Source: an uncultured Endomicrobiia bacterium (GTDB taxonomy: Bacteria; Elusimicrobiota; Endomicrobiia; Endomicrobiales; Endomicrobiaceae). From it: a DNA stretch of 64,000 nucleotides. Under the pieces are notes generated by a model. It saw nothing but the letters and a program-made list of their open reading frames with translations. It was not told the DNA's origin and made no database searches. The position numbers were made by a program, and so were the translations under genes. Shown here one piece after another: positions 52,712-62,037 of the stretch. Numbering within the stretch: the stretch's first letter is position 1; each line of letters starts with the position of its first letter. The stretch spans positions 1-64,000 of the forward strand of contig CALHWY010000024.1 in assembly GCA_938040055.1 (NCBI GenBank). The letters run 5' to 3'.

Positions 52712-53161
52712 ATGAAAGTTATATTAAGGTCGGACATCACCAATGTCGGCCGTCAAGGCGAGATAAAAGAGGTTTCCGCGGGTTTTGCAAGAAATTATCT
52801 TGTGCCCCAGAATCTCGCTATGGAAGCTACTGCCCGGAATATGAAAATATGGGAAAGAGAAAGAGTGAAGCTTGAAAAGCAGAGAGAGGAAATAATAAAC
52901 AGGGCGAAAGAAACCGCCGCTAAAATGGAGTCGGCGGAATTCGGCGTTAAGGTTAAAGTCGGAGAAAACGGCAAAGTATTCGGTTCCGTGACAAGCTCGG
53001 CCATTGCAAAGCTTTTTGAAGAACGGGGCTTTGAAGTAAACAAGCGAGATATTCTTCTTTCGGACGGCATAAAAGAGCTCGGCGAATATACGGTCAGCAT
53101 AAGGCTTCATCCGGAAGTTATAGCCAAAATAAAACTGTCCGTCTCCAGCGAAAAAGAATAA
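52712..53161 (+). CDS. rplI: 50S ribosomal protein L9
   Basis: 149 aa. The N-terminal domain KVILRSDITNVGRQGEIKEV and AGFARNYLVPQNLA is diagnostic; a long connecting helix and C-terminal domain follow (FGSVTSSAIAKLFEERG). GGAGG precedes the ATG. A strong terminator stands right after the stop, separating it from dnaB. Confidence 0.96.
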   Translation: MKVILRSDITNVGRQGEIKEVSAGFARNYLVPQNLAMEATARNMKIWERERVKLEKQREEIINRAKETAAKMESAEFGVKVKVGENGKVFGSVTSSAIAKLFEERGFEVNKRDILLSDGIKELGEYTVSIRLHPEVIAKIKLSVSSEKE

Positions 53162-53173
53162 TAATTTTATATA

Positions 53174-53217
53174 ATAAGGTCTGCCGCAGGATTACTGCCG
53201 GCGGACCTTATTTTTTT
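53174..53217 (+). terminator. Terminator of the rpsF-rplI operon
   Basis: AAGGTCTGCCG (53176-53186) pairs with CGGCGGACCTT (53199-53209), 11 bp with one T-G pair, extended by A/T pairs and followed by T7. It lies 16 bp ahead of the dnaB start, so dnaB depends on read-through or a very short own promoter region. Confidence 0.9.
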
Positions 53218-53232
53218 AACGCAGGGTTGATA

Positions 53233-54606
53233 ATGGCAAGTTCAAATATCATAGAAAAAGTACCGCCTCAGGCCGTTGACGCGGAAATGGCCGTTATAGG
53301 CGCGATGCTGATAGAAAAAGAAGCCATAACCACGGCCGCGGACATTATATCCGAAAACGATTTCTATAAAGAAGTGCACAGACAGATATTCATATCCGTG
53401 CGGGAACTCTATCTCGAGAACCAGCCCGTTGACATTATCACGCTTTCGGACAGGCTAAAAAAAAATATGATGTTTGCCGAAGCGGGCGGAGCGGCTTATC
53501 TGACCTCTCTGATCGATTCGGTTCAGACGGCCGCGAATGTCGAGCATTATGCTTTGATAATACGCGACAAATCCATACTCAGGCAGCTTGTCAATACGGG
53601 TTCGGCTATAGTCAGCGAAGCTTTCAACGAAACATATCCTCCTTATGAAGTATTGGATAAATCTCAGGCGGCCTTATTCAATATTTCCCAGCAAAACAAT
53701 AACAAAGGCTTTTCAAAAGTTTCGGATCTTGTCAGGCCTACCTTAAAAAATCTTGAAAAGCTTCATTCGGATAAAAGAGATATACCGGGTCTTCGCACGG
53801 GTTTTACCGATCTTGACGGCATGACCGCCGGTCTTCAGCCTTCGGAACTTATAGTTCTGGCGGCGCGCCCTTCAATGGGGAAAACGTCATTTGCCCTTAA
53901 TATAGCCGAGCATGTCGCCGTGGAAGAAAAGAAGCCCGTCGCCATATTTTCTCTTGAAATGTCAAAAGAACTTCTTATGATGAGATTTCTGGCTTCGCTT
54001 TCCAGGGTTAACGCGCATAATCTCAGAAAAGGAAGATTCCAGCCGGCCGACTGGAGCAGGCTGACTACCGCGGCGCAGAAAATTTCGGAGTCGCCGATTT
54101 ATATAGACGACAGTTCGGATGTCAGCGTCGTGGAACTCAGGGCAAGGGCCAGAAGGCTTGCCACGGAACTTGAGGCTAAAAAGACGCCTTTGGCTTTAAT
54201 TTTGATAGACTATATACAAATTATGCGGGGTTCAGGAAGAAATGCCGAATCCCGACAGCTTGAAGTAGCGGAAATTTCAAGATCGCTGAAAGGTTTGGCC
54301 AGGGATTTGAAAGTTCCGGTTGTGGCTTTATCCCAGCTTTCGAGAAAAACGGAGGAAAGAGGAAGAAAAGACAATAAGCCCCAGCTTTCGGATCTCAGAG
54401 ATTCCGGAGCTATCGAACAGGACGCGGATGTTGTCGCGTTCATACACAGAGAAGGCTACTACAATAAAACGGATCCCGACGTGAAAAATTCCGCAACAAT
54501 CATAATCGGGAAACAGAGAAACGGCCCGGTGGGAGAAGTGGAGCTTGTGTTTGAAAGCGAATTTACGAAATTTTCGGATAAAACGGTAATTAAAGATAAT
54601 TTTTAG
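53233..54606 (+). CDS. dnaB: Replicative DNA helicase DnaB
   Basis: 457 aa from ATG 53233 (AGGG 7 nt upstream); a TTG two codons earlier is possible. N-terminal helical domain (PPQAVDAEMAVIGAMLIEKE), linker helix, and RecA-like motor: Walker A ARPSMGKTS, FSLEMSKE, Walker B LILIDYIQIM, and SQLSRKTEER plus DADVVAFIHR. Hexameric helicase that opens the fork. No intein. The gene order behind rplI is the usual one. Confidence 0.95.
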   Translation: MASSNIIEKVPPQAVDAEMAVIGAMLIEKEAITTAADIISENDFYKEVHRQIFISVRELYLENQPVDIITLSDRLKKNMMFAEAGGAAYLTSLIDSVQTAANVEHYALIIRDKSILRQLVNTGSAIVSEAFNETYPPYEVLDKSQAALFNISQQNNNKGFSKVSDLVRPTLKNLEKLHSDKRDIPGLRTGFTDLDGMTAGLQPSELIVLAARPSMGKTSFALNIAEHVAVEEKKPVAIFSLEMSKELLMMRFLASLSRVNAHNLRKGRFQPADWSRLTTAAQKISESPIYIDDSSDVSVVELRARARRLATELEAKKTPLALILIDYIQIMRGSGRNAESRQLEVAEISRSLKGLARDLKVPVVALSQLSRKTEERGRKDNKPQLSDLRDSGAIEQDADVVAFIHREGYYNKTDPDVKNSATIIIGKQRNGPVGEVELVFESEFTKFSDKTVIKDNF

Positions 54607-54650
54607 CCGTTAAAATAATAAACGGATTCAGTCAGCGAGGTTAATGTCCA

Positions 54651-55817
54651 ATGAAAAAAACAAAACCGCCCTCAGCAGTCCCCGTTTCAAGAAGACCGCC
54701 GGTATTTTTCCGCCAGAACTGGGTGGAAGTCGATAAAAGCGATTTTCATTTTAATCTTAAAAAAATTAAAGAGTATTTGGCGAAAGACACTAAAATTATG
54801 CCGGTAATAAAAGCGAACGCTTACGGCCATGGCGGAGTGGCTTTGGCTAAAGAGGCGCAGAAAGCCGGCATTCACTGGATAGGAGTTTCCTCAATTGAAG
54901 AAGGAATACAGTTCCGCGAAGCCGGAATAAAAACGAATATTTTGGTTTTGGGAAGCGTTTTTCCCCTGTCGAATCTTTCCGTAGCCGTCGCGCATTCGCT
55001 TACGCCCACGATTTCCAGTATGGCGGGAGTTCTGGCGCTTGAGGATCTTGCCGTCAGAATAAATAAGAAACTCGGTTTTCACCTTAAAATAGACACGGGA
55101 ATGGGGCGGGTCGGAGTTCTTTCCGAAGCCGCTTTTTCCATAATTGAAAAAATCGCTCATACTCCGGAAATCAATATGACGGGAATGTATACGCATTTTG
55201 CCGTAGCCGACACCGATCCGGTTTTCACGCGCAAACAACTGGACGTATTTTTGAAAACGGTAAAATATGCCAAAACCGTTTTCGGGCTGAAATTCGTTTC
55301 CCATGCGGCAAATTCGGCCGCTTTGTTCAGGGACAAAAGAACGCATCTGGATATGGTGCGGCCCGGAATAAGTCTTTACGGACTGAATCCTTTTAAATAC
55401 GCCGAAAGAGTAATAACTTTAAAACCCGTCCTGTCATGGAAAACCAGAATAGTTTTCCTTAAAAGAGTGCCCGCCGGTTTTTGCGTAAGCTACGGCAGAA
55501 CTTATGTCACAAACAGAGCTTCGGTTCTGGCCACCATTCCAGTAGGATACGCTGACGGCTATAACAGGCTTTTGTCAAATAAAGGGGACGTTCTTGTCCG
55601 GGGCAAACGGTGTCCCGTGGCCGGCAGAGTCACTATGGATATGACCACGATAGACGTTACCGGAGTAAAAGGCGTTTGCGCCGGAGACGAAGTGGTTCTT
55701 ATAGGCGCCCAGGGAAAAGAGCAGATTAAAGCCGATGAACTTGCAAAGATACAGGATACGATAAATTACGAAGTCACGTGCGCCATATCGCCGCGCGTGC
55801 CCAGAATAGTCGTATAA
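54651..55817 (+). CDS. alr: Alanine racemase
   Basis: 388-aa PLP enzyme making D-alanine for peptidoglycan. VIKANAYGHG has the PLP Lys54; VSYGRTYV in the C-terminal domain holds the second catalytic base Tyr; TIPVGYADGYNR and GRVTMDMTTIDVT are family markers. A 20-residue Pro/Lys-rich leader precedes the barrel. It follows dnaB by 44 bp and is 7 bp before mlaE, so may share transcripts with both. Confidence 0.95.
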   Translation: MKKTKPPSAVPVSRRPPVFFRQNWVEVDKSDFHFNLKKIKEYLAKDTKIMPVIKANAYGHGGVALAKEAQKAGIHWIGVSSIEEGIQFREAGIKTNILVLGSVFPLSNLSVAVAHSLTPTISSMAGVLALEDLAVRINKKLGFHLKIDTGMGRVGVLSEAAFSIIEKIAHTPEINMTGMYTHFAVADTDPVFTRKQLDVFLKTVKYAKTVFGLKFVSHAANSAALFRDKRTHLDMVRPGISLYGLNPFKYAERVITLKPVLSWKTRIVFLKRVPAGFCVSYGRTYVTNRASVLATIPVGYADGYNRLLSNKGDVLVRGKRCPVAGRVTMDMTTIDVTGVKGVCAGDEVVLIGAQGKEQIKADELAKIQDTINYEVTCAISPRVPRIVV

Positions 55818-55824
55818 TAAAGAT

Positions 55825-56649
55825 ATGATTACAAAAAACGCGCTAAAAGCAAAAAAAACCGCCGCAAGCGCGGTTTTTCGGCAGGATTCTTTCATTTACT
55901 CTGTGCTTGAAAGCATAGGGCAGGCGGCTTCTATGACTTTTGAAACTTTCAAATGGATATTCAAAGGTTCTGTTCCGGTTAAAAATACCGTTTCCCAGAT
56001 GGTTGAAGTCGGCTGGAAATCTTTTCCGATAATTATGCTCACCTCTTTTTTCACCGGAATGGTTCTAGCTCTTCAGGTGGGCTCTTCCACCAGCAATCTT
56101 TTTAACGAACCTGTATACGTAGGCACCATTACCGGTTTTGCTTTGGTTATAGAACTCGGGCCTGTTCTTACGGCGATAGTGATAACCGGAAGGGTCGGCG
56201 CGGCTATAACGGCGGAGCTCGGCACTATGAAAGTAACCGAGCAGTTGGACGCTCTCTACACTTTAGGAACCAATCCGGTAAAATATCTTGCGGTTCCGCG
56301 TTTTATGGCTCTTTTTTTTATGCTCCCTCTGCTTACGGCTTTTGCAAATATAGTGGGAATATACGGCGGAATGATAGTTACGGTCAATACATGGGAGATT
56401 TCTACGACGGTTTACTGGAATGACGTTCTTGATTTTATGGTAATAGGCACTTTTATGCACGGATTTATAAAATCATTCGTTTTTGCTTTGATAATAGCGG
56501 TCGTGTCCTGCCACAAGGGATTCAGCACCGGCGGAGGAGCCGAGGGCGTGGGAAGGGCTACGACAAGCTGCGTGATGCTTTCAATGATTTTTATTCTTGT
56601 TTCGGATTACTTTCTGACGGATTTTCTGGTGGCTTTGAAAATAAAGTGA
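55825..56649 (+). CDS. mlaE: MlaE-type ABC permease
   Basis: 274 aa. Inner-membrane permease of the Mla phospholipid transport system. IELGPVLTAIVITGRVGAAI and ELGTMKVTEQLDALYTLG are the MlaE hallmark stretches; five membrane helices follow an amphipathic N-terminal helix. 8 bp after alr. A 110-bp gap with an A/T palindrome separates it from the ATPase gene. Confidence 0.93.
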   Translation: MITKNALKAKKTAASAVFRQDSFIYSVLESIGQAASMTFETFKWIFKGSVPVKNTVSQMVEVGWKSFPIIMLTSFFTGMVLALQVGSSTSNLFNEPVYVGTITGFALVIELGPVLTAIVITGRVGAAITAELGTMKVTEQLDALYTLGTNPVKYLAVPRFMALFFMLPLLTAFANIVGIYGGMIVTVNTWEISTTVYWNDVLDFMVIGTFMHGFIKSFVFALIIAVVSCHKGFSTGGGAEGVGRATTSCVMLSMIFILVSDYFLTDFLVALKIK

Positions 56650-56702
56650 TTTTACCGCGGCGTAATCAAAGCGAAAACCGTTTTTTGCGGCGCAAATAAA
56701 GG

Positions 56703-56743
56703 TTTTTCAGTTTTTTGGCAAAAAAACTGAAAAAATATAAAAT
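56703..56743 (+). promoter_or_regulatory. A/T palindrome overlapping a putative mlaF promoter
   Basis: TTTTTCAGTTTTTT (56703-56716) pairs with AAAAAACTGAAAAA (56721-56734) around GGCA. TTGGCA (56715-56720) and TAAAAT (56738-56743) with a 17-bp spacer form a possible promoter overlapping this inverted repeat, so it may be an operator, or a terminator for mlaE. Confidence 0.5.
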
Positions 56744-56759
56744 ATAACGAATCAAGCGA

Positions 56760-57530
56760 ATGATAAAAGTAAAAAATCTTAATAAATCTTTCGGAAGCAA
56801 GCGCGTTTTGCGCTGCGTCAATATAGAAGTTAATGACGGAGAGACTCTGGTGATTATAGGGTCTTCCGGCACGGGAAAAAGCATTCTGCTTAAAAATATG
56901 GTCGGACTTGTAAAGCCTACTTCCGGATCCATAATGATTGACGATGTGGAAATAACTTCCTGTTCTTTAAGCGAACTGCACGAAGCCCAGAAAAAGATGG
57001 GATACGTGTTTCAGGAAGCCGCTCTTTTCGATTCTCTTACCATTGAGGAAAACGTGGCTTTCGGGCTCAGGAATCTGACAAAACTCAATGATGAGGAGAT
57101 TTCCAAAAGAGTGGGGCAATGTCTGGGCATGGTGGGTCTGGAAAATGTCGAAAAACTCAAGCCCGCGGAACTTTCGGGCGGCATGAAAAAAAGGGCGGGG
57201 CTCGCGAGAGCCATAGCGTATCAGCCTAAATATATTTTTTACGATGAACCGACCACGGGGCTTGACCCCATAATGTCGGACGTGATAAGCGATTTGATAA
57301 TTAATCTGAGACAGCATTTGAAAATAACTTCGGTGGTCGTCACTCATGATATGAAATCCGCTTATAAAATAGCCGACAGAATAATAATGCTTTATAAAGG
57401 CGAGGTTATTTTCAGCGGCACCCCCGAAGAAACAAAAAGTACGGATAATCCCGTGGTAAGACAGTTTGTCGAGGGTTCAAGCCATGGTCCGATAGAGACC
57501 GACAGAACATTTGAAATGGAAGAAATATGA
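56760..57530 (+). CDS. mlaF: MlaF-type ABC ATPase
   Basis: 256 aa. Walker A GSSGTGKS (34-41), Q-loop FQEAALFDSLT, signature LSGGMKKRAGLARA, Walker B YIFYDEPTTGLD and the His of VVTHD are all intact. The SGGM signature variant is typical of the Mla ATPase. Drives lipid transport through MlaE. Start has only a weak ribosome-binding site. Overlaps mlaD by 4 bp. Confidence 0.94.
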   Translation: MIKVKNLNKSFGSKRVLRCVNIEVNDGETLVIIGSSGTGKSILLKNMVGLVKPTSGSIMIDDVEITSCSLSELHEAQKKMGYVFQEAALFDSLTIEENVAFGLRNLTKLNDEEISKRVGQCLGMVGLENVEKLKPAELSGGMKKRAGLARAIAYQPKYIFYDEPTTGLDPIMSDVISDLIINLRQHLKITSVVVTHDMKSAYKIADRIIMLYKGEVIFSGTPEETKSTDNPVVRQFVEGSSHGPIETDRTFEMEEI

Positions 57531-58879
57531 ACAATAAAATCAAACTTGGAATTTTTGTGCTGGCCGGACTGGCGGCGATTTTGGTTTCTTTAGTCGCCGT
57601 AGGAAGTTTTTCCCTGAATAAAAAATACACGGTTTACGTGCTGTTTGACAATGCATCCGGACTTACGAAAAAAGCGAAAGTAAAGATAGCGGGCGTTGAA
57701 ATAGGAGTGCTGAGGGGAATTGATCTTTGGGACACCAAGGCGCGTCTGCGTCTTGCAATAAGAGATGACGTGAAACTTTATCAGGACGCCTCGGCCTCCA
57801 TAGTGTCTATGGGGATTATAGGAACCAAATATATAGACGTCAATCCGGGCAATTCTTCTTTGCCGGAGGTAAAAAACGGGGATATGCTGTCGACAAGCAA
57901 AGCTCTTTCTCTTGAGGAAAAGCTCGGACAGATTGCCGAGAAGATAAGTTCCGCCATAGATTCTCTCGGCAAAGACGGGAAAAACGGCGATATGATAGAC
58001 AATCTCGCGCAGTCCATCCGCGATTTAAAATCAATAATGCACAATATTGCCCTGCAAAATTCAAAAATTACTTCGGCTATAAACAATTTAAACAAATTTT
58101 CTTATAATCTTGCGGATATCGCCGAAAGCAATAAGCTTGACATAAGAGAGGCGGTTTTGAGCATTAAAGAAGCGTCTGCAAAACTTGAGTCCGTAATGAC
58201 GAAGATTAACGAAGGCGAAGGCGCTTTCGCGGCTCTTATCAATGATGAGCAGATGGGGCGGCAGCTTAAAGAAACCGTGTCGACGGCCAAAGACGCGGTG
58301 GCAAGCGCCAAAACTGCGATAGACGGACTAAGCGAAACTTTCGGAGAGGTGAACAAACTCCAGCTTTACTGGGATTATATGGGACGTTACGACTCCAAAG
58401 ACGAAAAACTCAGAAGCGATCTCGGCATAGGCATATCTATGAGAAAAGAAAGATTTTATTATGTGGGCGTTTCAAATGCTGCCGATGCCAGCAATGAGAA
58501 AGACAAGGAAGAGAAAGACAGGATGAATACGCTGACGGCGCTTCTGGGATTCAGGGGAGAGCATGCCCAGATATACGGCGGAGTAATGCGCAATAAGGCC
58601 GGAGTCGGAGTCGGATATTCTTTCTTTGATCCGATTTATGCCCCGCGCAGGAGGCTTCAGATTCATTTTGACGCTTTTAACTTCCCGAGAAAAAACAAAC
58701 CTCCCGAATTCAATGCCGGAGTTCGTTTAGGCATTACGGGATGGTTTTATGTCGGGATTTCAGTTGAAGACATAGCTTATAAAGCTTCCTTGACGCCTTA
58801 TGTAAAGCTTGAAATAAAAGATACTGACATATCAAGGCTTTTGGGCATAGCCGGAGTAGCCGCGGCGGCCTCGAAATAG
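57527..58879 (+). CDS. mlaD: MlaD-type MCE-domain protein with C-terminal beta domain
   Basis: 450 aa, more than twice the E. coli MlaD. One N-terminal membrane anchor (about 5-25), an MCE domain (about 33-115; VLFDNASGLTKKAKVKIAGV), a long helical stretch (about 125-275) with heptad-like Ala/Leu/Ile spacing, and a C-terminal region (about 280-450) of alternating aromatic and polar residues that reads like membrane beta strands (GVSNAADAS, IYGGVMRNKAGVGVGYSF, GVRLGITGWFYVGIS). The helical part could bridge the periplasm and the last domain could sit at the outer membrane. Last gene of the mla operon. Confidence 0.88.
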   Translation: MNNKIKLGIFVLAGLAAILVSLVAVGSFSLNKKYTVYVLFDNASGLTKKAKVKIAGVEIGVLRGIDLWDTKARLRLAIRDDVKLYQDASASIVSMGIIGTKYIDVNPGNSSLPEVKNGDMLSTSKALSLEEKLGQIAEKISSAIDSLGKDGKNGDMIDNLAQSIRDLKSIMHNIALQNSKITSAINNLNKFSYNLADIAESNKLDIREAVLSIKEASAKLESVMTKINEGEGAFAALINDEQMGRQLKETVSTAKDAVASAKTAIDGLSETFGEVNKLQLYWDYMGRYDSKDEKLRSDLGIGISMRKERFYYVGVSNAADASNEKDKEEKDRMNTLTALLGFRGEHAQIYGGVMRNKAGVGVGYSFFDPIYAPRRRLQIHFDAFNFPRKNKPPEFNAGVRLGITGWFYVGISVEDIAYKASLTPYVKLEIKDTDISRLLGIAGVAAAASK

Positions 58880-59052
58880 CTCTTATCTTTTTTAATTTCC
58901 GCGCCGGCGCCTATGCCTGGCGTGAGGCGGCGCGAGCGGCGTTTTTTTTATTATCGCCGGGCGCTCGAACCGGAAATTTGTTTCGCGCCGGCCGGGGTTT
59001 CTCGCCGTTTCGGTTTGGTTTTGACGTGAAAAGTTTTGCGCAAAAGCAAAGT

Positions 59053-59070
59053 AAAAGCCGAGGCTTTTTT
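59053..59070 (+). terminator. Terminator-like hairpin after the mla operon
   Basis: AAAAGC (59053-59058) pairs with GCTTTT (59063-59068) around CGAG and runs into further T. About 175 bp after the mlaD stop. Confidence 0.5.
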
Positions 59071-59082
59071 GGAAGGTCATCT

Positions 59083-59178
59083 CTTTAAAGAATAATCTTA
59101 AATAAAAAACACAAATGCAGAAGGCAGCCGGTTTTGAATGCTCTTTTCAAGCTTTAAAGAATAAACTTAAATAAAAAA
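59083..59178 (+). repeat. 27-bp direct repeat ahead of radA, period 69 bp
   Basis: The words at 59083-59109 and 59152-59178 differ at one base (CTTTAAAGAATAATCTTAAA versus CTTTAAAGAATAAACTTAAA, then both ATAAAAAA). CTTTAAA recurs as a shorter echo near 59219. Confidence 0.8.
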
Positions 59179-59246
59179 TAAAACGGGTAAAAATCTTTTG
59201 CGCGGCCGTTTTTGTAAACTTTAAAAGTGATTGTGAATAAAAAAAC

Positions 59247-60623
59247 ATGAAAAAACAAAAGTACAAAATTAAATTTTTATGCCAGCAATGCGGATATGAA
59301 TCTGCCCAATGGCTGGGCAAATGTCCGGCCTGCGGCTGCTGGAACAGTTTTAGCGAAGAAAAGTTTTCGCCGGCGCAGACGAAAGGAGCCTCCGCGTCAA
59401 GACAGCTTACGGGTTTTTCTTCAGACGCGGTAAAACTAAAGGATATATCGGCCGCGGCTTTCAAAAGATATAAAACCGGAATAAGGGAATTTGACAATAT
59501 GACGGGCGGAGGCATTGTTCCGGGTTCTCTTATCCTTTTGGGCGGCGCTCCTGGGATAGGAAAATCCACTCTTATGCTTCATGTTTCGGGCGCTTTAAGC
59601 GGCATAGGGACCGTTCTTTACATATCCGGCGAGGAATCTCTTGCTCAGGTAAAATCAAGGGCGGAGCGGTTAAAAATCGAAAAAGACAATATCTTTTTGG
59701 CTTCGGAAACCAATCTCGGAAATATTATCGGAGCCGTTGAAAAAACAAAACCGGAGTTTTTGATAGTAGATTCGATACAGACGACATATCATCCGGAGCT
59801 CAGCGGGGCTCCGGGAACCGTAGGGCAGGTAAGAGAGTGCGCCGCGGAATTATTGAGAATGGCAAAATCGAAAAACATAACAGTTTTTCTTTTGGGGCAT
59901 GTGACAAAAGAGGGAGATCTCGCGGGACCGCGCGTTTTGGAGCATATTGTCGACACCGTATTATATTTTGAAAACGAAAGACAGCATATATACAGAATTC
60001 TCAGGGCGTATAAAAACCGTTTCGGGCCTACGAGCGAAATAGGAATATTTGAAATGAACGCTTCGGGGCTTGCGGAAGTTTCAAATCCCTCAATGATTTT
60101 TCTCGGCGAGCGCAGCCTGAACGCTCCGGGAAATGTCGTTACCGTATCTATGGAAGGAAGCAGGCCTATTCTTCTTGAAGTGCAGGCTTTGGCCGCGAGA
60201 ACTAATTTCGGCATTCCCAGAAGAATGGTTTCCGGCTATGACGCGAACAGAATTACAATATTGATAGCTGTTCTTGAAAACAGGCTCGGGCTGCCTCTTG
60301 AAATGCAGGATATTTTTGTAAATATTGCCGGAGGCGTCAAAATTAAGGAAACATCGGCGGATTTGGCCGCCGCCTGCGCTATAGTGTCGGCCAATTCCGG
60401 TTTTATATGTCCTAAAGATATGACGGTTTTCGGCGAAGTCGGACTGTCGGGCGAAATACGCTCTGTGGCGTTTGCGTCGGAAAGGCTTTCCGAGGCGGAA
60501 AAACTCGGTTTTAAAAAAGCCGTCATACCTAAAGGGAACATGAAAAATTTGTCTTATAAGGGAAAAATAGAAGTATCCTGCGCCGAAACTATGGACGATG
60601 CGGTAAAAGCTTTAAGAAGCTGA
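59247..60623 (+). CDS. radA: DNA repair protein RadA (Sms)
   Basis: 458 aa. N-terminal zinc finger (Cys12, Cys15, Cys26, Cys29), RecA-like ATPase with Walker A GGAPGIGKST (about 99-108), Walker B FLIVDSIQT, the RadA-specific KNRFG motif, and a C-terminal Lon-protease-like domain without the catalytic pair. RadA is a branch-migration helicase in recombination. Stands alone between two long gaps. Confidence 0.95.
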   Translation: MKKQKYKIKFLCQQCGYESAQWLGKCPACGCWNSFSEEKFSPAQTKGASASRQLTGFSSDAVKLKDISAAAFKRYKTGIREFDNMTGGGIVPGSLILLGGAPGIGKSTLMLHVSGALSGIGTVLYISGEESLAQVKSRAERLKIEKDNIFLASETNLGNIIGAVEKTKPEFLIVDSIQTTYHPELSGAPGTVGQVRECAAELLRMAKSKNITVFLLGHVTKEGDLAGPRVLEHIVDTVLYFENERQHIYRILRAYKNRFGPTSEIGIFEMNASGLAEVSNPSMIFLGERSLNAPGNVVTVSMEGSRPILLEVQALAARTNFGIPRRMVSGYDANRITILIAVLENRLGLPLEMQDIFVNIAGGVKIKETSADLAAACAIVSANSGFICPKDMTVFGEVGLSGEIRSVAFASERLSEAEKLGFKKAVIPKGNMKNLSYKGKIEVSCAETMDDAVKALRS

Positions 60624-61976
60624 TTTTTCGGATAAATTTGTTTAACGGAAATTTTTTTGCGCGTCTTTTCTATTTTGTTTATCATAATTTCAAAACGGAA
60701 TTTCTTAACCGGAATTCATATTTTTTCCCGGAAATCCGCCTTTAAAAAAATCATATATTTTAAAATGCCGCAAGATAACCGTCCTGCAAAAGAAAATATT
60801 TCCATAATTGATAAATCTTGCGGAGTTTCCGTAAAATTTGGAGAAATTATGCAAAAAGCGCGTTAACGGCGTTTTATATATGTGCAAATCAGGCAAATTT
60901 TCAAAAATGCCTGCCGGATTTTCCGAGGTCTTTTTACTTTCTTTTGAATATATCTTTGTCAATAACTTCGGTATGGAGCGCCGTGTTTCGGCTGCAAACG
61001 GGTTTAAATTCAAAATTTGCCGGAAAATTATTGTTTCAAAAAGCCTATTTTCAAGTTTTTTTGCTTTTAATGTGTACGGCTTTTTATGCGCCTGAAGCTG
61101 TTATGGCAGACGGCGTTTTTTTTAGCGGCAAGAGACTATGCTTTTTTATTTTAATTATTTATTGGAAAAATAAAGTCCCGCGGGCATTTATAATACCGTT
61201 TTTTATGATATATGACCGCCTGCGCCGAATGTCACATGCGCGGCAGGCATTCATAGCGCTGTGTTTAATACACATATATATAAGCGTATTGTTGCCGTTT
61301 ATTAAAAAGGAAAGTGTAAAATATCCTGAAAAAAACCGGAAAGAATGTCCCGGGCATATTTAAAATGCTTTCGGAGCCCGTCTTAATTAAAAAAATTTTT
61401 GTTCTTTTGGCGGCGATAAGCGCTTATCTATCGTTTTTTGGCGCATTTTGTTTTGTTTTCTTGCAGAAAAACCTGTTTCCCGCGCGCGGAAATCGGAAAT
61501 CCGGCGGGAGCAAACTGTAATCTGCAAACCGAATATTTCCGGACGGCTTTCGGCGGCGCGGATTTTTCATTTTTAATTTCTTTTTCCTCTTTAATGCGTT
61601 TGCGCCTTTTTTTAGGGTCCGGGACAGCATATTGCGCTAAACCTGAAACTTTTTGAAAAAACGCCGGAGTTTTTCCGGCAAAGCCGGAGGCCGTTTTTAT
61701 GCCGCGCAAATTTTAATGAGAAAGCCGTTTTTGGCTTTGCAAAAGACCTTGCGGCGCTTATTTACGTCAGTAAGTCACGAAAGAATTCCGGAAAGCCGAA
61801 AAAGCACGGTTTGGGATAAAGAAAAAAAACGCCGCAAAAGAGGAAAAGAATTTTTTTAAAGAAAGAAGCATATGTCGGCAGCCGCGCCGTGTACGGCGGT
61901 CGAAACCGTGACGGAAAAACGCAGAATTAAATTTCATAAAAAAATCGGACGCTTAAAAGCTTTTTTATTTTCGGAT
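60624..61976. other. 1.35-kb gap between radA and the aroC promoter, no gene recognised
   Basis: The longest gene-free stretch in the window. Frames such as 60818-61363 (181 codons) have hydrophobic, Phe/Tyr-rich arbitrary composition, no good ribosome-binding site and no family look. Inverted repeats include GATAAGCGCTTATC (61415-61428), TCCGGC/GCCGGA near 61674 and AAAGCC/GGCTTT near 61724. It could hold a small RNA or a decayed gene. Confidence 0.5.
61415..61437 (+). terminator. Orphan terminator-like hairpin
   Basis: GATAAGCGCTTATC (61415-61428), alternatively CGATA...TATCG, followed by six T. No annotated gene reads into it, so it may mark the 3' end of an unannotated transcript. Confidence 0.35.
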
Positions 61977-62005
61977 TTGAAACTGCGGTTTATATATAAT
62001 ATAAT
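61977..62005 (+). promoter_or_regulatory. Promoter of the aroC-aroK operon
   Basis: TTGAAA (61977-61982), 17-bp spacer and a perfect TATAAT (62000-62005), 33 bp ahead of the aroC ATG. Confidence 0.82.
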
Positions 62006-62037
62006 ATGCGAATTAATAATGTATTACAGGGGAAAAG

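Larger units (their letters stand above)
58880..59246. other. Non-coding gap between mlaD and radA
   Basis: 367 bp holding GC-rich inverted stretches near 58910, a terminator-like hairpin (59053-59070) and a 27-bp direct repeat (59083-59178). No gene. Confidence 0.6.

Noticed and set aside
60818..61363. 181-codon frame between radA and aroC
   Set aside because: Composition is arbitrary and Phe/Tyr/Lys-rich, there is no start signal, and no domain can be recognised.
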